Origin: Mycoplasmatota bacterium
GTDB lineage: Bacteria > Bacillota_I > Bacilli_A > Izemoplasmatales > Izemoplasmataceae
DNA length: 62,701 nucleotides
Assembly (NCBI GenBank): GCA_030595255.1
Contig: JAUVDP010000002.1
Span: forward strand, 1-62,701
Reading direction: 5' to 3'
The translations under genes were made by a program, and so were the position numbers. Position 1 is the stretch's first letter. Every line of letters starts with the position of its first letter. The notes below the pieces were generated by a model that was not told the DNA's origin, searched no databases, and saw only the letters and a list, made by a program, of their open reading frames with translations. Shown one piece after another: positions 28,778 to 38,401 of this stretch.

Positions 28778-30042
28778 TGGCAAAATTAGAATATGATGAA
28801 ACTGGTAGATTATTATTCACAGAAGAAATGAAAGAAGAATACACTTTATTAATGCCATCAATGGCTCCTTATCATTTTGGATATTTTAGAGATATGTTTA
28901 GAAGTGAAGGTTACAAATGTGAAATATTAGATAATAATAGTTTTGATGTTATTCATGAAGGTATGAAATATAGTCATAATGATATATGTGTTCCTGCCAT
29001 GTTAGTAATAGGACAATTCATAGATGCAATGAAGAATAATGGATATGATATTCATAAAGTTGCTCTTGTAATGACTCAAACCGGTGGAGGGTGTAGAGCT
29101 AGTAACTATATAAGTTTAATAAGGAAATCATTCATTAAAGCAGGATACGAGTTTATTCCTATTATTAGTGCTAACGCTGTTGGGCTTGAGCCTAATCCTG
29201 GGTTTAAGATTAATCGAAGTATTACTTTAAAGCTTATTAGTGGGCTTATATTCGGAGATGTAATGATGCAACTTCGTAATGAAGTAATTCCTTATGAAGT
29301 TAATAAAGGTGAAACTGATAGAGTTTACAAAGAACTAGATAAAATGGTAAGTGATTACTTTTATTCTAGAGATTTAAAAATATTTTATCATCCTAATAAA
29401 CTATTTGGACAAGTTATTAAAAGATTTAGTGAAATTCCAACTGATCGTTCAGTTAAAAAACCAAAAGTTGGAATAGTAGGAGAAATATATGTTAAATATA
29501 GTCCTCTTGGAAATAATGGACTTGAACAATTACTTCTTGATGAAGGTTGTGAAGTAGTTACTCCTAATATATTTGATTTCTTTATCTATACATTTGACTC
29601 TGCGATTCACGATATTGATAAATATGGTGGACATCGCTATTCAAAATTCCTTCAAAAGTTATTAATAAGATTTATTGAATATCGAAGAAACAAAGTAAGA
29701 AGACAATTAAAAAAATATGGATTTAGAGTTTATAATCATTTTTATGATCTACGTAAAATGAGTGATGGATACATTAACCGAGGAATGCACGTTGGTGAAG
29801 GATGGCTTTTAACAGCAGAAATGGTTGAGTTAATTCATATCGGAGCTCCTAATATTGTTTGTACACAGCCATTTGGTTGTTTACCAAATCATATTGCTGG
29901 TAAAGGTATGATTAAGCGTATTAAAGAGAATCATCCTGAAAGTAATATCGTAACAATTGATTACGATACAAGTGCTACAGAAATAAATCAGTTGAATAGA
30001 ATTAGATTAATGCTTAGTAATGCAAAAAGAAATTTATCTTAA
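28777..30042 (+). CDS. 2-hydroxyacyl-CoA dehydratase-like (HgdB/BcrC-related) partner protein
   Basis: 421-aa protein matching the C-terminal part of the longer BadF/DUF2229/HgdB fusions found in Clostridia. Conserved Cys blocks: HNDICVPAML (about 67-76), QTGGGCRASNY (about 102-112) and NIVCTQPFGCLPNHIAGKG (about 363-381), which are likely cluster ligands. It starts in a TAATG overlap with the ATPase gene; GGAGTGAGAAG is the ribosome site. Substrate unknown. No acyl-CoA substrate enzyme lies next to the pair, so a role in amino-acid fermentation or in another low-potential reduction is open. Confidence 0.82.
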   Translation: MAKLEYDETGRLLFTEEMKEEYTLLMPSMAPYHFGYFRDMFRSEGYKCEILDNNSFDVIHEGMKYSHNDICVPAMLVIGQFIDAMKNNGYDIHKVALVMTQTGGGCRASNYISLIRKSFIKAGYEFIPIISANAVGLEPNPGFKINRSITLKLISGLIFGDVMMQLRNEVIPYEVNKGETDRVYKELDKMVSDYFYSRDLKIFYHPNKLFGQVIKRFSEIPTDRSVKKPKVGIVGEIYVKYSPLGNNGLEQLLLDEGCEVVTPNIFDFFIYTFDSAIHDIDKYGGHRYSKFLQKLLIRFIEYRRNKVRRQLKKYGFRVYNHFYDLRKMSDGYINRGMHVGEGWLLTAEMVELIHIGAPNIVCTQPFGCLPNHIAGKGMIKRIKENHPESNIVTIDYDTSATEINQLNRIRLMLSNAKRNLS

Positions 30043-30064
30043 ATCATAGATAAATTTCTTTTTC
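30026..30064 (+). terminator. Terminator overlapping the end of the dehydratase-like gene
   Basis: Long stem agaaatttatct / agataaatttct with a 7-base loop that contains the stop codon region, then TTTTTCT. Confidence 0.7.
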
Positions 30065-30067
30065 TAA

Positions 30068-31207
<1,140 letters not shown>

Positions 31208-31296
31208 TAAATTTAGCCATTTTTTATAATTTATAGTTTATTTATTTTTGTAAAAATGGTATAATAACTTAATAAGTTACTTGGAGGTATGTAGAT

Positions 31297-32430
31297 ATGT
31301 TTGAATCGTATGATAATTTTAATCAAAAGCCTTCAATTAAGGTAATCGGAATAGGTGGCGGTGGAGGAAATGCCGTGAACAGAATGATTGAAAATGATGT
31401 TCAAGGTGTTGAGTTTGTTGCTATAAATACAGATGCGCAAGTATTAAGACTATCCAAAGCAGATACAAGAATTCAAATAGGTAAAATGTTAACTAGAGGT
31501 CTAGGTGCAGGAGCGGACCCTGATATAGGAAGACGTGCTGCAGTTGAATCTGAAGATGAAATACGTGAACTGTTAGCTGATACGGATATGGTATTTATTA
31601 CTGCTGGAATGGGTGGAGGAACTGGTACTGGAGCTGCTTCAGTAATTGCTCGTATATCAAGAGAAATGGGATGTTTAACAATTGGAATTGTTACTAAACC
31701 ATTTAGCTTTGAGGGTAGACGAAGAGTAGCAACAGCATTAGAAGGACTTGATGCATTAAAACCTTACGTAGATACTTTAATTGTTGTTCCAAACGATAGA
31801 CTATTATATGTAGTTGATCGTTCTACATCAATGCTTGAAGCTTTTAGAGAAGCAGATAATGTGCTTCGTCAAGGTGTTCAAGGTATTGCTGAAATAATTA
31901 CTGTTCCTGGATTAATAAATGTAGATTTTGCAGATGTAAAAACTGTAATGAAGGATAAAGGTACTGCATTAATGGGTATCGGTGTTGCAAGTGGAGAAGG
32001 TCGTGCTATCGAAGCTGCTAAACACGCAATTCATTCGCCTTTACTAGACGCAAATATTGATGGAGCAACTGATGCTATCGTTAATATTAGTAGTGGTATT
32101 GATATCGCTTTATGGGAAGTAACTGAAGCCATTGAAGCTATTCAAGCTGCTAGTTCAACTGAAATAAATATTATTTATGGAACAACTATTAACCAAGACA
32201 TTACTGAAGAAGTTATAGTAACAGTAATTGCTGCTGGATTTGATGAAAATAGAAAAGTAGAGTTTAGTGAAATAGGTTCTACACCTTTAGAAAATGCTGA
32301 AGAAGTAGAAATAAAAGAAGAACAACCTGTTAAAAAAGGTAGAAAAAAACGTAAGAAAGAAGAACCTGTTGTAGACGAAGAACCTTCTAAAACAGCGATT
32401 CCTTCTTGGTTGAAATCGAGATTTAAATAA
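31297..32430 (+). CDS. ftsZ: Cell division GTPase FtsZ
   Basis: 377-aa tubulin homologue that forms the division ring. [12 protein letters not shown] (about 19-30), the tubulin loop GGGTGTGAA (about 106-114), the T6/T7 region and the catalytic loop [11 protein letters not shown] are intact. A charged linker ([11 protein letters not shown] near 345-355) leads to the C-terminal peptide [11 protein letters not shown], a docking tail for FtsA or SepF-like partners. No ftsA lies next to it; sepF lies 850 bases downstream. TTGGAGGT ribosome site; TATAAT at 31260-31265 is its likely -10. Confidence 0.97.
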   Translation: MFESYDNFNQKPSIKVIGIGGGGGNAVNRMIENDVQGVEFVAINTDAQVLRLSKADTRIQIGKMLTRGLGAGADPDIGRRAAVESEDEIRELLADTDMVFITAGMGGGTGTGAASVIARISREMGCLTIGIVTKPFSFEGRRRVATALEGLDALKPYVDTLIVVPNDRLLYVVDRSTSMLEAFREADNVLRQGVQGIAEIITVPGLINVDFADVKTVMKDKGTALMGIGVASGEGRAIEAAKHAIHSPLLDANIDGATDAIVNISSGIDIALWEVTEAIEAIQAASSTEINIIYGTTINQDITEEVIVTVIAAGFDENRKVEFSEIGSTPLENAEEVEIKEEQPVKKGRKKRKKEEPVVDEEPSKTAIPSWLKSRFK

Positions 32431-32450
32431 GCACCTTTGGTGCTTTTTTA
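32429..32450 (+). terminator. Terminator after ftsZ
   Basis: Stem aagcacc / ggtgctt with a TTT loop and T-run; the ylm cluster begins just beyond. Confidence 0.78.
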
Positions 32451-32474
32451 ATATTAAATGTTGAAGGTGATATT

Positions 32475-32633
32475 ATGAAGAAACCGTATAATATAGTTTA
32501 TTTTGTATTAATGTTTTTATCTATTATTTATATAATGTTTTTCTATGAAAATAATAGTACTGATTTAATGGTGATAGCTGCGGGAATGTTTATTTTGACT
32601 AGTATATTTACTTATTCAAACCGTAAAAAATGA
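32475..32633 (+). CDS. Small two-helix membrane protein (52 aa), unknown
   Basis: A 52-aa gene supported by AAGGTGAT six bases before the ATG, by two hydrophobic segments (about 6-23 and 33-47), and by a TGA stop that overlaps the yggS start (ATGA). Overlap of this kind suggests translational coupling. No family recognised. Its place between ftsZ and the sepF cluster makes a division-related role worth testing (inference only). Confidence 0.65.
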   Translation: MKKPYNIVYFVLMFLSIIYIMFFYENNSTDLMVIAAGMFILTSIFTYSNRKK

Positions 32634-33271
32634 AATTTTATACTGAAGAAGTACTAAGTAAAATAAATAATGAAAGTATTAATGTAGTCGCAGCGACTAA
32701 ATACTTTAATAGTACTGAAATGAGAGATTTATTTAATACTGGAATTACTCATTTTGGTGAAAATAGAATTGAAGCATTTTTAGAGAAAAAGGGAGATTTA
32801 TCTGATCTTGAAATTACTTGGCATCATATAGGTACACTTCAAACTAAGAAAGTAAAGAAAGTAATTAATGAAGTAAGTTATCTTCATTCACTTGATAACT
32901 TAAAACTTGCTGTTGAAGTTAATAAGAGAAGAGATGAAGTAATTAAATGCTTTATTCAAATTAATATAAGTAGTGAAGAATCTAAACATGGTCTTAATGT
33001 TGATGAAGTAATCCCGTTTTTAGAAAGCATTAAAGATTTAGAAAAAATAAATGTTATTGGATTAATGGGGATGGCTGAGTTAACTAGTGATGAAGATGTT
33101 ATTAGTGCTGAGTTTCAGAAGTTAAATGATCTTCAAATTGCTATAAAAAATGAGTTAGATATTGAATTAAAAGAATTATCGATAGGAATGAGCAATGATT
33201 ATTTAATTGCTTTAAAGCATAACGCAACGTTTTTAAGACTAGGCAGTGTATTATTTAAGAAAGAGGTGTAA
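32630..33271 (+). CDS. yggS: PLP homeostasis protein YggS/YlmE (PLPBP)
   Basis: 213-aa single-domain PLP-binding protein (alanine-racemase N-terminal fold) that buffers pyridoxal phosphate. The PLP lysine is in VAATKYF (about 20-26), with THFGENRIEAF (about 39-49), WHHIGTLQTKK (about 65-75), INISSEESKHGL and LSIGMSNDY following. First conserved member of the ylm cluster. It has no ribosome site of its own beyond the coding end of the 52-aa gene, with which it overlaps. Confidence 0.93.
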   Translation: MKFYTEEVLSKINNESINVVAATKYFNSTEMRDLFNTGITHFGENRIEAFLEKKGDLSDLEITWHHIGTLQTKKVKKVINEVSYLHSLDNLKLAVEVNKRRDEVIKCFIQINISSEESKHGLNVDEVIPFLESIKDLEKINVIGLMGMAELTSDEDVISAEFQKLNDLQIAIKNELDIELKELSIGMSNDYLIALKHNATFLRLGSVLFKKEV

Positions 33272-33274
33272 GTT

Positions 33275-33565
33275 ATGGGCAAAAAAAATAAAAAAGCGAT
33301 AGATCGAGTTAAGTTTATCTATATGGAAAAAGATGTAGACGGATTTAAACTTGCTGATTTTTTAATGCAGGGGATTCCTTTAATTACAAACTTTGAAGAT
33401 TATGATGATATAGAATCTAATAAAGTAATTACGTTCTTAAGTGGAGTAACTTACGCTATTGATGGAGAAATAGAAATGATTCAACCAAAAATATTTCTAT
33501 TCGCAACTAAAGAAGATTATAAAGATGGCTCTTTGCGTAAGTTTGTAAAAGAGTATAAGGAGTAA
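33275..33565 (+). CDS. sepF: Cell division protein SepF (short form)
   Basis: 96-aa protein containing the SepF core: PLITNFEDYDDIESNKVITF (about 35-54), then LSGVTYAIDGEIEMIQPKIF (about 55-74). SepF bundles FtsZ and anchors it to membrane by an N-terminal amphipathic helix. Here that helix and the usual linker are almost absent: a short basic tail (MGKKNKKAIDR) precedes the core, against about 150 aa in Bacillus. Membrane attachment may therefore work differently (inference). AGAGGTG lies in the yggS end, 4 bases before the ATG region. Confidence 0.87.
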   Translation: MGKKNKKAIDRVKFIYMEKDVDGFKLADFLMQGIPLITNFEDYDDIESNKVITFLSGVTYAIDGEIEMIQPKIFLFATKEDYKDGSLRKFVKEYKE

Positions 33566-33570
33566 ATATA

Positions 33571-33837
33571 ATGGAATTATTATTAAGAATTCTTTTTCAG
33601 GTATTACAATATTACTACTATATTTTAGTAGCTAGTGTTTTATTAAGTTGGATACCTGATTTAAAAAGATCTGCCTTTGGTAGATTTATTGATAAACTAG
33701 CTAATCCATATATGAGAATATTTAGAGGTTGGATCGTTATTGGTGTAATGGATTTTACTCCAATAATTGGATTTATGTTTTACTACTTTGGAGTAAATGC
33801 ATTAGGACAAATGATTTTTACTATGTATGGAAATTAA
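33571..33837 (+). CDS. YggT family membrane protein (YlmG)
   Basis: 88-aa protein of the YggT/YlmG family with two hydrophobic segments (about 5-25 and 58-84). The family pattern VLLSWIPDLKRSAFGRFIDKLANPYMRIFRGW (two parts, about 23-38 and 39-54) contains the LxxP(Y/L)xxxFR motif. Function is unclear; homologues influence nucleoid or division organisation. Lies 5 bases after sepF with TAAGGAGT. Overlaps ylmH by 11 bases. Confidence 0.88.
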   Translation: MELLLRILFQVLQYYYYILVASVLLSWIPDLKRSAFGRFIDKLANPYMRIFRGWIVIGVMDFTPIIGFMFYYFGVNALGQMIFTMYGN

Positions 33838-34528
33838 AGATAAGGTAAAAGGCTATCTAGTAAATCCTTTAAAAACCTCTGTAAGGACTAAATTTCTAAC
33901 ATTAACTGAACAAGCAATTCTTATAAACACTCTTAAAAATAAGGTGTTTTTTAAGTTAGACGGAGGATATCCGAATAGTGAGTTAAAAAGAGCAGTACTT
34001 TATATTGATGAAGAATCTTTTATTACTTGTTTTAAAATTATATATAATGAAAAGTATTTATCACTAAGTCATCAAAATATATTAGGTACTTTGCTTAGTT
34101 TATCGATTACTAAAGAAAGTATCGGAGATATTTTAGCTAGTGAAGATGTATTCTTTATTACAAGTGAATTGAAAGAATTTATTATTAATGAATTTATAAA
34201 AATAAATAATGTAGCTATTACATTAGAGGAAATTGATGGATCTAATTTAGTAAGAAATATTGAACTAGAGATTAGTAGTTTTACAGTTAGTTCTTTGAGA
34301 CTTGATTCTATTGTTAGTAAGATAACGAAAAAGAGTAGAAATGAAGCGTTAAATATGATTAATAATGATTTGGTACAAGTTAATCATTTAATTAGTAATA
34401 AAAGTACTAAATCTATTAAAGAAGAAGATATTATTTCTATTAGAAAATATGGCCGTTTTATTATTAAAGATACTAAGAATACCAGTAAAAAGGGTAAAAT
34501 TATCGTTAAATATGGAAAATATGTATAA
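33827..34528 (+). CDS. ylmH: S4-domain RNA-binding protein YlmH
   Basis: 233-aa YlmH homologue: an N-terminal alpha/beta domain with LDGGYPNSELKRAVLY (about 45-60) and a C-terminal S4 RNA-binding domain (about 156-215, SSLRLDSIVSKITKKSRNEA). YlmH of Bacillus acts in rescue of stalled ribosomes/peptidyl-tRNA complexes. The start lies inside yggT (11-base overlap), which indicates coupling. In Bacillus divIVA follows; here the T-box leader of ileS follows directly. Confidence 0.88.
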   Translation: MEIKDKVKGYLVNPLKTSVRTKFLTLTEQAILINTLKNKVFFKLDGGYPNSELKRAVLYIDEESFITCFKIIYNEKYLSLSHQNILGTLLSLSITKESIGDILASEDVFFITSELKEFIINEFIKINNVAITLEEIDGSNLVRNIELEISSFTVSSLRLDSIVSKITKKSRNEALNMINNDLVQVNHLISNKSTKSIKEEDIISIRKYGRFIIKDTKNTSKKGKIIVKYGKYV

Positions 34529-34533
34529 AATAG

Positions 34534-34561
34534 TTGTAATTTAGATTATATTTGTTAAAAT
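34534..34561 (+). promoter_or_regulatory. Predicted promoter of the T-box/ileS transcript
   Basis: TTGTAA, 16-base spacer, TAAAAT, just before the T-box leader. Confidence 0.6.
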
Positions 34562-34567
34562 ATGTAA

Positions 34568-34800
34568 GTATAAAATCAATGATTGAGACAAGTGTTAAAT
34601 AACCGCTTTATTTTAGAGACCAAGTGTATGCTGAAAACTTGGATAAATGTTATTAAATATATCCCTCATGAGGTTAAGTTCTGAATGTAGTAAGAACTTA
34701 CGTAATCCTGCGTTAAAGGTTTGAGTGCTGAAGAGATTCAGAACAAAGGTGGTACCACGGATTAAATATAGTTCGTCCTTACTTTAGGACGACTTTTTTA
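34568..34800 (+). promoter_or_regulatory. T-box riboswitch (Ile), ileS leader
   Basis: tRNA-sensing leader. The diagnostic T-box sequence aaggtggtaccacg is at 34746-34759. A terminator hairpin (cgtcct / aggacg, then T-run) at 34774-34800 competes with the antiterminator. Stem I contains the AGAGAC element near 34615, a GCTGAAAACTT apical region near 34630, and an ATC triplet at 34661-34663 suitable as isoleucine specifier. Uncharged tRNA-Ile would permit read-through into ileS. Confidence 0.95.
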
Positions 34801-34821
34801 TTATAAAAGGAGTGTGAAATT

Positions 34822-37548
34822 ATGAGCACAGATTACAAATCAACACTATTAATGCCTAAAACAGAATTTCCAATGAGAGGTAATTTAGGTAATAATGAAC
34901 CATTAATGCAAGAGGTATGGAATGATATTGATCTATACAACAAACGTTTAGAAAAGAATAAGGATAATACTCCTTATGTTTTACATGATGGTCCTCCATA
35001 TGCAAATGGTGATATTCATACTGGACATGCATTAAATAAAGTTTTAAAAGATATTGTTTTAAGATACAAAAGTATGCAAGGGTTCTATACAAGATATGTT
35101 CCAGGATGGGATACTCATGGTCTTCCAATTGAAACTGCACTTGTTAAAACTAAAAAGATTAATAGAAACTTAATTGATAAAGTTGAGTTTAGAAATATGT
35201 GTAAAGATTACGCTAAAGAACAAGTAGCTAAACAGAAAGTTCAGTTTAAGAGACTTGGTATTTTAGGTGAATGGGATAACCCTTATGTAACTTTAGAACC
35301 AAGATACGAAGCATCACAAATTAGGGTGTTTGCTGATATGGTTGAAAAAGGACTAATCTTTAAAGGAATGAAACCAATCTTTTGGAGTCCTTCTAGTGAA
35401 ACAGCTTTAGCAGAAGCTGAGGTTGAGTATCATGATAAAAAATCACCTTCTGTTTATGTTGCAATGGACGCTGTTGAGAAGTTAGATGTATTTCCTACTG
35501 ATTTTAAATTCCTAATTTGGACAACAACTCCATGGACTTTACCTGCTAACTTAGCAATCGCTGTAGGTGATCAATTAATTTATTCATTTATTAAAGTAAA
35601 TAATGATTTAGTTTATTTAGTAGCTAAAGACTTAATAGATTCATTAACAGCTACTTTGGAATGGGAAACTGTTGAAGTATTAAAAGAAGTAAAAGGTATG
35701 ACTTTAGAAGGACTTAGTTACAAACATCCTTTATATGACAGAATTAGTCCTGTAGTTCTTGGACATCACGTAACAGTTGAAGGTGGAACTGGACTAGTTC
35801 ATACTGCCCCAGGACATGGTGAAGATGACTTTATAATCGGACAAAACTACGGATTAGATATTTTATGCCCAGTTGATGGAAAAGGTTATATGACAAAGGA
35901 AGCTTTACAATACGAAGGACAATTCGTTGATGAATGTAGTAAAAGTGTTGTTAAAGATTTAGATGAAATGGGATATTTATTAAAAATGGAATGGATAACT
36001 CATAGTTATGCATTTGATTGGAGAACTAAAAAACCTATTATCTATAGAGCTACACCACAATGGTTCGCATCTATTGAATCTTTAAAAGATGATATGATGT
36101 CAGAAATTAAAGAAATTAACTGGTTCCCTAAATGGGGAGAACTAAGAATGACTAATATGGTTAAAGATAGAAAAGCTTGGTGTATAAGTAGACAACGTGC
36201 GTGGGGAGTTCCTATCCCTATATTCTATAATGAAGATGATACTGAAATTTTAGATAAAGAGGTTATAAACCATGTTGCAGATGTCTTTGAAAAAGAAGGA
36301 AGTAATGCCTGGTGGTTAAAAACAGCAAAAGAATTGTTACCAGAAGGCTATACTAATCCAGCATCTCCAAATGGAAACTTTAGAAAAGAAACAGATATTT
36401 TAGATGTTTGGTTTGATTCAGGAACAAGTCACAGTGTTCTTATGAATAACTATGATTTTGAATATCCATATGATTTATATTTAGAAGGTAGTGATCAGTA
36501 CCGTGGTTGGTTTAACAGTAGTTTATCTACAGGTGTTGCCTCTATGGGAAAAAGTCCATATAAGACGTGTGTAACACATGGATTTGTACTTGATAAAGAT
36601 GGTCGTAAAATGAGTAAATCAATGGGTAACCAAATCGATCCATTAAAAATCATAAAACAAATGGGTGCTGATATTTTAAGATTATGGGTAGCATCAGTTG
36701 ATTATCAATCAGATATAAGAATAAGTAATGAAATGATGAAACAAGTTAGTGAATCATACCGTAAAATAAGAAACACAATTAGGTTTATGATGGCTAATTT
36801 AGGTGATTACAATCCTGAAACTAACAGAGTACCTTTCAATGAATTAAACGAAGTTGATAAATATGTAGCTCTTAAACTAAACAATTTAGTTAAGAATTCT
36901 ATTAATCATTATGATAACTTTGAATTTGATTCAGTTTATCGTGAAGTAACCAATTTTGTTACTAAAGAGCTAAGTGCATTCTTCTTAGACTTTACTAAAG
37001 ATGTACTATATATTGAAAAAGCAAATGATCATAGTCGTCGTAGTATTCAAACAGTTTTATATGATGCGACATTAACATTATTAAAATTACTAACTCCATT
37101 TTTACCTCATACTACTCATGAAGCTTATTTACATTTACCTCATCATCAAAAAGAAAATATCTATTTAGAAAACATGCCTAAATATGTAGAACTAGGTAAT
37201 GAAGATATCTTAGTAAAATATGAAAAATTTATGGATGTTCGTGATAATGTATTAAAAGCATTAGAAGAAGCTCGTAATAATAAAGTAATTGGTAAAAGTT
37301 TTAACGCTAAGTTAATTATTTATCCAAATGCTGGAACTAAAGAATTACTTAATAGCTTAAACGCTAATCTAGGTCAAATGTTTATTGTTTCTCAGTTTGA
37401 AATAGGTACAGGTGAAGGTGAATTTAAGTTTCCTAACTTAAGTATTGATATTCTTAAAGCTGAAGGTGAAACTTGTGATAGATGTTGGCAAGTAGTAGAT
37501 CATGTTCACGAAGGTATTTGTGATAGATGTACTAAAGTTTTAAAATAA
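34822..37548 (+). CDS. ileS: Isoleucyl-tRNA synthetase
   Basis: 908-aa class I synthetase. The HIGH motif is HTGH (66-69) in DGPPYANGDIHTGHALNK; KMSKS is at about 596-600. The CP1 editing domain has WTTTPWTLPANLA and GTGLVHTAPGHGEDDF. The C-terminal zinc finger has CDRCW...CDRC. This is the bacterial (IleS1) type by length and motif pattern. AAAGGAGTG ribosome site. Controlled by the T-box immediately upstream, followed by a strong terminator. Confidence 0.97.
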   Translation: MSTDYKSTLLMPKTEFPMRGNLGNNEPLMQEVWNDIDLYNKRLEKNKDNTPYVLHDGPPYANGDIHTGHALNKVLKDIVLRYKSMQGFYTRYVPGWDTHGLPIETALVKTKKINRNLIDKVEFRNMCKDYAKEQVAKQKVQFKRLGILGEWDNPYVTLEPRYEASQIRVFADMVEKGLIFKGMKPIFWSPSSETALAEAEVEYHDKKSPSVYVAMDAVEKLDVFPTDFKFLIWTTTPWTLPANLAIAVGDQLIYSFIKVNNDLVYLVAKDLIDSLTATLEWETVEVLKEVKGMTLEGLSYKHPLYDRISPVVLGHHVTVEGGTGLVHTAPGHGEDDFIIGQNYGLDILCPVDGKGYMTKEALQYEGQFVDECSKSVVKDLDEMGYLLKMEWITHSYAFDWRTKKPIIYRATPQWFASIESLKDDMMSEIKEINWFPKWGELRMTNMVKDRKAWCISRQRAWGVPIPIFYNEDDTEILDKEVINHVADVFEKEGSNAWWLKTAKELLPEGYTNPASPNGNFRKETDILDVWFDSGTSHSVLMNNYDFEYPYDLYLEGSDQYRGWFNSSLSTGVASMGKSPYKTCVTHGFVLDKDGRKMSKSMGNQIDPLKIIKQMGADILRLWVASVDYQSDIRISNEMMKQVSESYRKIRNTIRFMMANLGDYNPETNRVPFNELNEVDKYVALKLNNLVKNSINHYDNFEFDSVYREVTNFVTKELSAFFLDFTKDVLYIEKANDHSRRSIQTVLYDATLTLLKLLTPFLPHTTHEAYLHLPHHQKENIYLENMPKYVELGNEDILVKYEKFMDVRDNVLKALEEARNNKVIGKSFNAKLIIYPNAGTKELLNSLNANLGQMFIVSQFEIGTGEGEFKFPNLSIDILKAEGETCDRCWQVVDHVHEGICDRCTKVLK

Positions 37549-37554
37549 ATATTG

Positions 37555-37583
37555 AAAAGTCTGAGTTATCTCAGACTTTTTTT
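37555..37583 (+). terminator. Terminator after ileS
   Basis: Stem aaaagtctgag / ctcagactttt with a TTAT loop and T-run. Confidence 0.88.
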
Positions 37584-37602
37584 ATTGATAAGGTTAAAAA
37601 GA

Positions 37603-37631
37603 TTGATTTTTTAGTAGTTTTTTTGTAAAAT
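37603..37631 (+). promoter_or_regulatory. Predicted promoter for the purine-type riboswitch/YczE-like pair
   Basis: TTGATT, 17-base spacer, TAAAAT. The expected transcription start falls at the base of the aptamer (about 37638). Confidence 0.6.
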
Positions 37632-37639
37632 AACTGTAT

Positions 37640-37699
37640 CGTTAAATCCTATAATATGGTTAGGAGTTATAGAAGTCCCCTGAAATCGACTTAATAACG
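37640..37699 (+). promoter_or_regulatory. Purine-family riboswitch variant (divergent ligand-binding junction)
   Basis: Three-way junction. P1 is cgtta (37640-37644) / taacg (37695-37699), extendable by one pair. P2 is tccta (37647-37651) / tagga (37661-37665) with loop AATATGG. P3 is aagtc (37673-37677) / gactt (37688-37692) with loop containing CCTGAAA. The loops match the purine aptamer kissing pair (ATATGG with CC..AAA). The junction differs: J1/2 is AA, J2/3 is GTTATAG, and J3/1 is AA instead of AC or AT. Bases 37647-37653 (TCCTATA) are the exact complement of TATAGGA at 37714-37720 in the ribosome site, a plausible translational switch. Family assignment good, ligand unknown. Confidence 0.65.
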
Positions 37700-37728
37700 A
37701 AATATATTATACATATAGGAGGAGACAT

Positions 37729-38400
37729 ATGAAAGAAAGAAAAATCGAATTCACTGCTAGAAATATTGTCTTTTATCTAAGTGGTTTCTTTTTTATTGGA
37801 CTTGGTGTTAACCTTTTACTACGAGCAGAACTTGGGGCTGGAGCTTGGGATACAGTAAATTATAACTTTCAAGCAATCTTTCCTAGTTTAACACTTGGGA
37901 TGTGTTCATTAATATTCTCATTTATTGTTTGGGGAATAGTAATGGTATACAGAAGAAAAGTTAAGTTTTTATTAATGATAATCCCTTTAATCTTTGTATC
38001 ATTATCTATTGATTTATGGGATATAGTAATACTTAATGATTTGATGCCTAATAGCTTATCAATTCAATTTGTATGGGCTATTCTTGGAACACTAATATTA
38101 CCACTTGCACTTAGCTTAGTAATCTCATCTAATTTCCCTGCGTTTGTTTTTGATGAACTAATGATCATGCTTCAAGATATTCTTAAAACTGAAGGTGTTG
38201 GTGGAGTTAGAATAGGTATTGAAGTATTTGCAGTAGTACTAGCAATTATATTTTGGTTTATAGCAGATGTTGAAATAGATCCTAATGATGTTAGTGGAGC
38301 TGATATTGGACTTGGTTCAGTAAGCTATGGAACATTTATCTTTGCATTTACAATTGGCCCTTTAATTCAACTATATTTAAAAGTATTGGAGAAAATTTAA
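37729..38400 (+). CDS. YczE/YitT-like membrane protein 1
   Basis: 223-aa polytopic protein (about five to six helices) resembling the YczE family (COG2364 type). The signature GVNLLLRAELGAGAWDTVNYNF lies near 23-44 (given here as GVNLLLRAELG then AGAWDTVNYNF). The later block VISSNFPAFVFDELMIMLQD, near 126-145, is shared with the next gene. Transport function is suspected but not proven for the family. Ribosome site AGGAGGAG. Placed behind a purine-type aptamer and ahead of deoD, so a purine or nucleoside link is possible (inference). Confidence 0.78.
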   Translation: MKERKIEFTARNIVFYLSGFFFIGLGVNLLLRAELGAGAWDTVNYNFQAIFPSLTLGMCSLIFSFIVWGIVMVYRRKVKFLLMIIPLIFVSLSIDLWDIVILNDLMPNSLSIQFVWAILGTLILPLALSLVISSNFPAFVFDELMIMLQDILKTEGVGGVRIGIEVFAVVLAIIFWFIADVEIDPNDVSGADIGLGSVSYGTFIFAFTIGPLIQLYLKVLEKI

Positions 38401-38401
38401 T

